Source: Odontocerum albicorne (Eukaryota > Arthropoda > Insecta > Trichoptera > Odontoceridae). From it: DNA of 64,000 nucleotides. Under the pieces are notes generated by a model. It ran no database searches. It was not told the origin of the DNA and saw nothing but the letters and a program-made list of their open reading frames with translations. Position numbers and translations under genes: made by a program. How positions within the stretch are numbered: the first letter of the stretch is position 1; each line of letters opens with the position of its first letter. Shown here in pieces: positions 36,001 through 45,000 of the stretch. The DNA lies in assembly GCA_949825065.1 (NCBI GenBank), contig OX463839.1, positions 30,203,540 to 30,267,539 of the forward strand. Reading direction: 5' to 3'.

Positions 36001-39000
36001 CAAGGTTTTTGCATGAAACTCAAAGCGATATAAACTGAATATTATTGGCAGATGTCTAACCTCTCTGAAACCGCCAAAATCGGCTGTCACTATGAACCAT
36101 TCATAACAGCCAGAGCCATCTTTTGGAAACGGACCTAACTAATTTGTACTCCTAATATATCATCTCCGTATATAGTAATATTTAGTTTATAATTAGATTT
36201 TATAGAAAATGTGTCTAACCTCTCTGAAACTGCCAAAATCGGCTGTCACTATGAACCATTCATAACAGCCAGAGCCATCTTTTGGAAACGGACCTAACTA
36301 ATTTGTACTCCTAATATATCATCTCTGTGTATATTAATATTTAGTTTATAATTAGATTTTATAGAAAATGTGTATGCTTATATCTTATTTTCTGAAAGTC
36401 AAATTTATTATTATGGGAAGCATTGTACAAAAAATGTTTTATTAAAAGTTAGGTTTTTCTTATGACAGGCGCAGCAAAGACCCCTAATATTTTGGGTCAA
36501 ATGATTGCGGAAGCTCACCAACTTAGAGAGAATCAGGCATATAGAAATATGGCTGCAAATGCTGTTTCACAAATTAAACAAAATCACAATGATGAATCTG
36601 TAAGTTACATGTGTTTTCTTTACAATATAATAAGAGTTCTTCCAGTTAAAATATTGAAACCAACTGTTGTGAAATTTTTCAGGTGTGTAAAAGAAAATCG
36701 ATTTGACAAAGTAGGGTTCTTAAAATTAGTGTCAATTTGATATCAGGAAATGGGGGCATGAAAATGAAATGTTGGCCAAGTTTGTGCAATTGCTAGTTGC
36801 AATGTTTTGCATCAAAGGTCTTTAGATTTCGTCCAAAATCCAATTTCACTGTCATCTTCTGTAGCCTAGGGAAATGAAACTGTTTATCAATCTGAGGTTA
36901 AAGGTTTGATTAATCTCTAGTCAAATAAAAAAAGTCCCAATTATTATTTTCAACATCATGTTAGAGTAGGTCTGGGCAAGACATCTATCGCGGTCCACTG
37001 ATAAACCACTAAAAAAATTGGAGTGACCACCTGAATTAAGAAAAAAGTACCTATCATAATTTTCAAAATATTATTTGATCAAATAAAAATTGTTCAAATT
37101 AGCGATATATTTAATTTTCCAAATTGGCTATGAATTTAATCAGTGAAACAGTGCGCAACATGCCAGGCTGTGAATGTCATGTTCTTGATGCGACAAGCGC
37201 ATAGTTATTTCTGCTGATTTAAGTATTTTACTGTAGTTAAAAGAGGGGTATAATGTCTGGAACAAGAGCAAAGATAAGGAAGACATCAAATTTTAATACT
37301 GAGTGAGAACAGTTTTTCTACACAATGGTGACATCAAAATGTGTGTTTTATATGTCGTGTAAATGTTGTACTTCCAAAAAAAGGCTATGTTGAAAGACAT
37401 TTTAAAAGTATATATGGAAATTATGATACAGATTATCCATTAAGAGTTCCAGTGGTTTTAGTGACGCTATTTTTGCTATTTTCAAAACAATGGAAAAAAC
37501 CAAATTTCGTGTGTTGATAAAACATTGCTTTTTAACCCTTGCCGATCTGTGAACGGACAAGAGTGACCAAGACGTATATTTTATTTAATTTCTCGAAATA
37601 TACTGCTTGCAGGGTCTTCATACTTTATGTATTCCTCATCGAAACCTCTATGATTTGATGAATGATGTCATTACGAAATAAAATCATTAATAAATATCAA
37701 CAGAAATGAATGATAATAAATCGAAAATTGACAAAATGCACTCCGTATGACTCATTCTTTTTTAACAGTTAATATTTTACGAGTACATTCGTTCCAGGGA
37801 TTGGTTACCAGTTTTATCAAACACCTGTGCATTTAGTACATAGAATAGAAACAAAAGTTATTTCGTGCCCCAATTGCGATAGACTTTCTCCACAGGATTA
37901 AATTTTGATTTTATGATATGTTTGTCCTATTTTCAAATTTTTACCTATTTTCAAAGTGTTTATATTTTCCAAATGGCATATTTTATTGATTTGAATTTCG
38001 TGTTTGTTTTTATATTATTATTTTTGAATTTATATATTCATTTTATATTTTGTTAATATGTTAATTATTGTCTTAATTCGAATTATATTTTTATTGCCAA
38101 AAAATACACGCTATATTTTATTGTATAATTTTATGATTTTTTTTTAAAAGGTTGGAGACCTCTTTTCAGTCATGCGCATTCTGAACGTTGTGCAGACCGA
38201 ACGACGCAGTGGGAAAATTATATTCCTATAGAAATGTCACCTCTCTGTTTCAACTCTTATTTTATTATTTCTTACACTTATTTTATTTAATTATTCGACA
38301 TTTTATTACATAATAAAATGATGTTTATAGCTAATTACAAAAAAAACTAGTAGATTTTGCATAATTTTAATTTAAAACATACATGTTTACTGTACCCTCA
38401 GTGTCCAACACCGTTACTGGCGTAATTTTTTAGCACAGTAAGGGAAGTGTTAATGGAAAAAAATACCGTTCTCACTCAGGGATGGCTTGAAAAGTGTTAT
38501 CCGGGCTCTGCTCCGTCGAAAACAACCATTTGTCGGTGGTATGCTGATTTCAAACGCGGTCGTACAGACACAAATTATGCTGAACGCTCTGGCCATCCAA
38601 ATGAAGCTGTTACACCAGAAAACATAAAAAAAACCCTCAAAATCGTGATGGAAAATCGCAATGTAAAGTTGTGTAAGATAGCTGACATCCTGAAGATATC
38701 ATTTGGTAGTGTTTACACTATTTTGCATGAACATTTGGTCATGAAAAAGCTTTTTTCAAAATGGGTGCCGCGTTTGCTTACAATGGAACAGAAACAACAA
38801 CGCATCGATGATTCAGAGCGCTGTTTGGCAATATTTACGCGAAATAAACAGGAGTTTTTGCGTCGATATGTGATAATGGATGAAATTTGGATCCACCATT
38901 ATACTCTGAAATCAAATCGGCAGTCAGCTGAGTGGAGAGCAGTCGGTGAATGTCGTCCAAAGCGACTAAAACCTCAACAGTCGGCCGGGAAGGTTATGGC

Positions 39001-42000
39001 TTCCTTATTTTGGGATGCTAATGGTATAATATGCATCGATCACCTTGAAAAGGGAAAAACCATCAATAGCGAATATTACATAGCGTTATTGGAGCGCTTG
39101 AAGGCAGAAATTGCAAAAAAACGGCTCCATTTGAAGAAGAAAAAAGTTCTCTTTCATCAGGACAATGCTCCGTGTCACAAGTCGATGAGAACGATGGCCA
39201 AATTGCATGAGTTGAACTTCGAATTGCTTCCGCACCCACCGTATTCTCCAGATTTGGCCCCCAGCTACTATTGGCTGTTCGCAGACCTCAAAAAGATGCT
39301 CCAAGGAAAGAGATTTGGCTCCAATGAAGAAGGGATTGCCGAAACTAACGCCTATTTTGAAACCAAAGATAAATCGTTCTACACGGCTGGCATAGAAAAG
39401 TTAGGAAAGCGTTGGAATGAATGTATCACTCTTGAAGGAGACTATGTTGATGAATAAAGAAGAATTTTGGCAAACAAATGTTGTTTTAGTAGTTAGTCCC
39501 GGGACTTATTGATCGATGTGTTATTATGGGAGTATGTATGAAAATTATGAACTCTATTAGAAGAAAAGTATTCAGAGAATGTTAAGGTCTCAACAAGGAG
39601 AATGGGGAATTGTTATATCATGCAGGTATAACAATTCCCCATGCTTCATATTGGTTGTCGTTTTTTTTTTCACATTTGTGTGAAATTCATTTGTCCAAAT
39701 TCGAATGTCCAAATTCGAATGTCCAAGTCCAATGTCCAAATTCAATTTGAAATTCATTTGTCCAAATTCGAATTCTGCATTATTCACTATCTATTAGCTT
39801 AATTTTGAAAATCATATTACTTGAATTGTCATATAAAATAATTAAATTTAAGTCTAATGATTTGTGTAAATCCCTTCTTGGATATTTTATAATATATAGA
39901 TAAATAGTGTCATATTATGAAAAGAAACACTGGTGGATATGCTTTTGAAATCTAATTATTGAAGCGGTAAGTTTATACTCAGTTCAGTCAATGGACCACC
40001 ATGAAGTATACCTTGACTTTGTTATGATTTCAATTAACTTTATTATTTCTTCAGGATGAAGATAACAAAGAGTGCGGGACAATGCGCTCCACAAGTGGTG
40101 GTGGACCGGGTGAAGACTGCGGCACACTGGTGCCGGGCCGTGGCGGCACTCTGCTACCCGAGCAGCAGCCGGACCTTGGAACCATGGTCATCAACAGTGA
40201 CTCCGATGAACCAACTATGAAAAGTGAGTTGGTTTAGTTAGATCTTAAGGTTGTCAATTGTCTCTTGAAGTGACCGCATAATATATCCATGTAATAAATT
40301 TACAGAACATGATTCACTATCTAGTCACTTGGTTTGATGTCTCTTCGTTCACATCTAGGCAATTGGGAAACTATTTATATCACTAAGTTTGAATAACAAA
40401 AACATTAATTTTGTGTCACAATTTATTTACATTTGAAAATATGTCATATTAATCTCACTATAAGAACTTCAAATATAAAAGCAATTTGAGTGTTACTTAA
40501 AAAATACATCATCAAATGAGTAAGTTATCATATTTTAATATTGTGAAATTATTTTTTGAATAGAGGCAACTGAACTAACACATCGATCAATAAGTCCCGG
40601 GACTCACTACTAAATCAACATTTGTTTGCCAAAATTCTTCTTTATTCATCAACATAGTCTCCTTCAAGAGTGATACATTCATTCCAACGCTTTTCTACGC
40701 CAGCCATGTAGAAAGATTTATCTTTGGTTTCAAAATAGGCGTTAGTTTCGGCAATCACTTCTTCATTGGAGCCAAATCTCTTTCCCTGGAGCATCTTTTT
40801 GAGGTCTGCGAACAGCCAATAATAGCTGGGGACCAAATCTGGAGTTTTTGGTCGCTTCGGACGACTTTCACCGGGTGTTCTCCACTCAGCTGACTGCCGA
40901 TTTGATTCTGGAGTATAGTGGTGGATCCAAATTTCATCCATTGTCACATACCGATGCAAAAACTCCTGTTTATTTCGCGTAAACAGCGCTCTGAATCATC
41001 AATGCGTTGTTGTTTCTGTTCCATTGTGAGCAAATGCGGCACACATTTTGAAAAAAGCTTTTTCATGACCAAATGTTCATGCAAAATAGTGTAAACACTA
41101 CCAAATGATTTCTTCAGGATGTCAGCTATCTCATGAAACTTTACTTTGCGATTTTCCATCACGATTTTGAGCATTTTTTTTATGTTTTCTGGTGTAACAG
41201 CCTCATTTGGACGACTAGAGCGTTCAGCATCATTTGTGTCTGTACGACCGCATTTTAAATCAGCATACCACCGACAAATGGTTGTTTTCGACGGAGCAGA
41301 GCCCGGATAACACTTTTCAAGCCATCGCTGAGTTTGAACGGTATTTTTTCCCATTAAAAAGCAATGTTTTATCAACACACGAAATTCGGTTTTTTCCATT
41401 GTTTTGAAAATAGCAAAAGTAGCGTCACTAAAACCACTGTAATTCAATGACACAATGTCAGAATTTCATGAAAGTTTGACACGTAACTTCTAAAGGTTGG
41501 TACTAACTGAGAATGGTATGGATTTGTTATTAGAGGCGCCATCTGTTGGTTAGTCCCGGGACTTTTTGATTGATGTGTTAAACAACTTCCAAAACATTAA
41601 CAATTTCTAGTTATTCAATTTTTTTAATGAATAATTCCGTAGTTAATTAATAAGATGATGTGGGAGAAATTACTATCACAAACATTGACATGGTAATAGA
41701 AACAAGATACAGTACTGTGCAGAGTTGTACAAAAAAAAGGAGACACTTCGATGGAGAAATTCGAAAATGGAAGCGATTGCATAACGGCAGAATTACTCAA
41801 ACTTTTGGAAGAAATTGACTAAAACATTTCAGGATGTATGCAACAAAGTGTGGAAGATGGAAATCTGACCCCGGGACTGGATGGAGTCTCGATACATAAA
41901 AAGGGCTCAACAAGGAAATGCTAGAACTAAGCGACCATATATCTCATACCATGTGCAAGTATGATCATTTCTATTATCAAAAGTCATCTAAAGGCCTTTC

Positions 42001-45000
42001 ATCATCTGGCAGATACTAAAAGAACAGGCAGTGTTTATCAAATGAAAAGGGATAAAAGATAAATACTCAATATATGATAGCTGATAGAAAAGTGCTATGA
42101 ATTTCAGATACTAGCTGTATTATTAGGCTTCATAGATTATAAAAAAGCATTTAATTGTGTAAAATGGGGGAGCTTGTGGAACCCCCTTTAAGAGCAGGGA
42201 GCACTTTACCAACATAGTTTTGCTACTGTCAAAGGCAGCAACATCAAATCCAAACAGTATGCATTCTTTCTCCTGGTTTGTTTTAACTTGTATGGAGAAT
42301 ATCTTACAAAGAGAGCTCTTGAAGACTGGGAATGCAGGATTGTTAGTGGTGGAAGGATGCTCTCAAATCTGAGATATGCAGATGACACTACATGAGAAGA
42401 TGAAATGGTCGCACTCTTAAGGTAGAACATGAGACTAAGCTCCTTGGTCTGAAAATCGATAGGTCGAAAACCGAGTTGATGATAATAGACTACGGTAACA
42501 AACTGCTACCAAATAATGCGAATTATGGTCTAGAAGTGGTTACTGATTTTGTTGACTTAGTATCCAGTATTACCAACAATGGAGGGTGCGAGGTTGAGGT
42601 GAAAAGAACTGGAATGCGATGTCAAAGCTGGAAAAGATATGGAAGATCAGCACCATGCGTCTAGTTAAGTCTCTTGTTTTGACAATATTTATGTTCGGCA
42701 CAGAGGCGTGGACTCGGAGAGCAAGCGAGAAACGTAGAATAGATGCATTTGAAATGTGGTACTGCAGAACGATGTTACGAATTCCATAGATGGCAATGTG
42801 AACTAATGCCTCCATTCTCGAAGAACTAAGTCACCGACACATTATCGACAATGTGTCTACGATGAATTCTCCAATTTCTTTGGACAGAGACAGTTTGGAG
42901 ATGTTTGTGGTCACTAGAAGCGTGGAAGGACGGCACATAAGAGGAAGAGCCCCAAAACTTTGGATTGACTGAGTGATCAATGCAACAGGACTACCTTTAA
43001 CAATTGCTTTTCAAACTGCGGAGTGCAGGGATGGATAGAGAGGAGTCGTCAAGGGGTATTATGGAGTCACGATGCTCAGTTAATGGGCTTCACGATAGGA
43101 TGGATGGAATTGAATAATTCCAAGTTTTTAATCATCAAAAAACATCAATAACACTTATATACGTTCTATTAGCCAGATTTTATTTCTCACAGTGACTGTT
43201 TCAGCTTATGTCCTCTTCAATGGCATTTTTTTTTGTTAATATTGATTACTTTAGAGTTCTATAGTCTGAATGCCGTTTCATTGAATACAATTAAAATATC
43301 CAATTTTTTAATTGAATGTGTTAACCGAAATAGAGGATAGACACTTAACTGTTGATAACAGTCAAATTATGAGTTTTTTTTTGTTTTTAAGTAACTTTTT
43401 GTCTTCAAGTAATCAATACTTGATTTGCAAAAAAATATTTTCTTTGAAATGAGCTAGTTTTTTTGAGAGAAAATGAGATATTTAATTCCGAATTCTGTAA
43501 GTCGAGAATTCCAGAAATCTTGAGAATATAAATAATTTCAGTAATCATTACGAGTAGTAGGTGTTAAAAATATGTGACATAAAATGCTGTTCTAGTATTT
43601 TTTTAGCTTATACATAAACATTTAAAATTACTTGAATTTCAGGACACGATACTGGAAGCTGTGATCAAAGGCCAAAATACCGCCCATTATTTTTAGAGCA
43701 TTTTGACAAAAAGGAACCAGATCATATAACTATAGAAAACAATACAGAGACCGAGACAGATAGCAGTATGATGATCATGGCTTCTAACCAAAACAAGAAT
43801 AACATCAATGCTAACCATATGGGAATGATGCACCATCCCGTGCACAGGGATCTCAATCCGCTGGATGCGCATCAGGCAAACTACAGCCCGTTAGATGATA
43901 GGCAAAGGTAATTGATTTTATTAATATATTTTATTTATATGAATATGGAAGGGGGACAAAAGAAAAAGGGTAGAGGATATTTATTATCAAAAACAATAGG
44001 TGAAAAGCCAATAACTCGTAAACAAAAAAAAGTTATTCTAAAATTTCTCAAGTACGAATTCCCAATCAGCCATTTCAAATTACTAGTACTAGGCGCGTCC
44101 AGAAAGTAAAGAACGATTGTGCACCACACCCTGCGCCGATCCCTCACCACCGCGATCGTATGCGCGCCAGTTACTTTCTTCACTCGCTTCAGTGCGAGCC
44201 GAGTTTTGTTGCTGAACAGTCGTGCGTCTTTGTTCTGTAACCTTTCAAAATAGCTGCGCCCATCGAAAATCCCGCCAAATGTGAAGTGCGTCGTGTCATT
44301 CGTTTTCTGAATGCACAAAATGTTCGGCCTATCGAAATTTATAGGCAACTTTAAGCACAGTACATGAATCTTTCCTACAAATTTCACGATCACTCCTACA
44401 TAAAATAGTGACAGAGCACCTTGGCTACAAAAAAATGTGTGCTCGGAAAAGAAAAACTGAATCTCAACACCAGAAAAGTGATGGCAACAGTTTTTTGGGA
44501 CCGAAAGGGTTTGATTCACGTGGAGTTTATGCCAAGAGGACACACAATAAACTCAGAGGCCTATTGTGAAACTCTTCAACGACTTAGACGCGCCATCCAA
44601 AACAAGAGACGTGGAATGTTGCCGGGAAAGGTGGTTTTGATTCCTGACAATGCACGGCCTCATCCATCAGCACGAACACAGCGAGAACTTCAACATCTTA
44701 AGTGGGAAATTTTTGGACATCCTTACAGCCCTGACTTGGTACCGAGTGATTTTCACTTATTCCTGAAACTAAAGGATATTTTGGGTGGAAAACAGTTCGC
44801 AAACGATGAAGACCTCAAACAAGAAGTGTCATCCTGGCTCAAATCTTTGGCGGTAGAAGAGTATAACGGTAGAAGAGTATAACATTGGAATTGAAAAATT
44901 GGTTCCACGTTACAATAAGTGCCTTGTCAGCTATGGCGACTACATTGAAAAATAGAGTAAGGTACTGTGACTTTGTAAATAAAGTTTTGTGTTGATATGT

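Larger units (their letters stand above)
33947..36468 (+). other. hippo intron 3 (2.5 kb)
   Basis: GTATGT ... TATGACAG. It holds a retrotransposon scrap (about 34600-34740), mariner Mar-F copy 1 (34996-36155) and a tandem duplication (36053-36372). A short direct repeat at 33951-34045 (ATATCCATTACATT and TTAGAAAAAAGGTG) lies just after the donor. Confidence 0.9.
37450..39521 (+). mobile_element. Mar-D mariner, copy 2, 5'-truncated and split by a piggyBac-like insert
   Basis: 37450-37535 matches the 5' untranslated part and start of other Mar-D copies (CAGTGGTTTTAGTGACGC, then [13 protein letters not shown]). It is interrupted at a TTAA and resumes at 38450. The right TIR (AGTCCCGGGACTTATTGATC) ends at 39521, followed by TA. 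The left TIR and about 130 bp are missing; the left edge abuts the hAT fragment. Confidence 0.9.
36600..40054 (+). other. hippo intron 4 (3.5 kb), nested transposons
   Basis: GTAAGT ... TTCTTCAG. In order it contains a hAT/ZBED fragment, a 5'-truncated Mar-D mariner split by a piggyBac-like element, a perfect hairpin (39602-39642) and a 14 bp-type tandem repeat (39687-39780). Confidence 0.9.
40224..43642 (+). other. hippo intron 5 (3.4 kb)
   Basis: GTGAGT ... GAATTTCAG. It contains Mar-D copy 3 (40578-41578) and a large non-LTR retrotransposon fragment (41745-43115). Confidence 0.9.

Noticed and set aside
42206..42815. Minus-strand and overlapping frames in the 42 kb region
   Set aside because: Shadows of the + strand reverse transcriptase fragment, whose motifs ([12 protein letters not shown]) are clear.
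43935..44543. 202-codon minus-strand open frame
   Set aside because: It runs antisense across the left part of mariner Mar-G and adjoining intron, has no protein motif, and is explained as a shadow frame.
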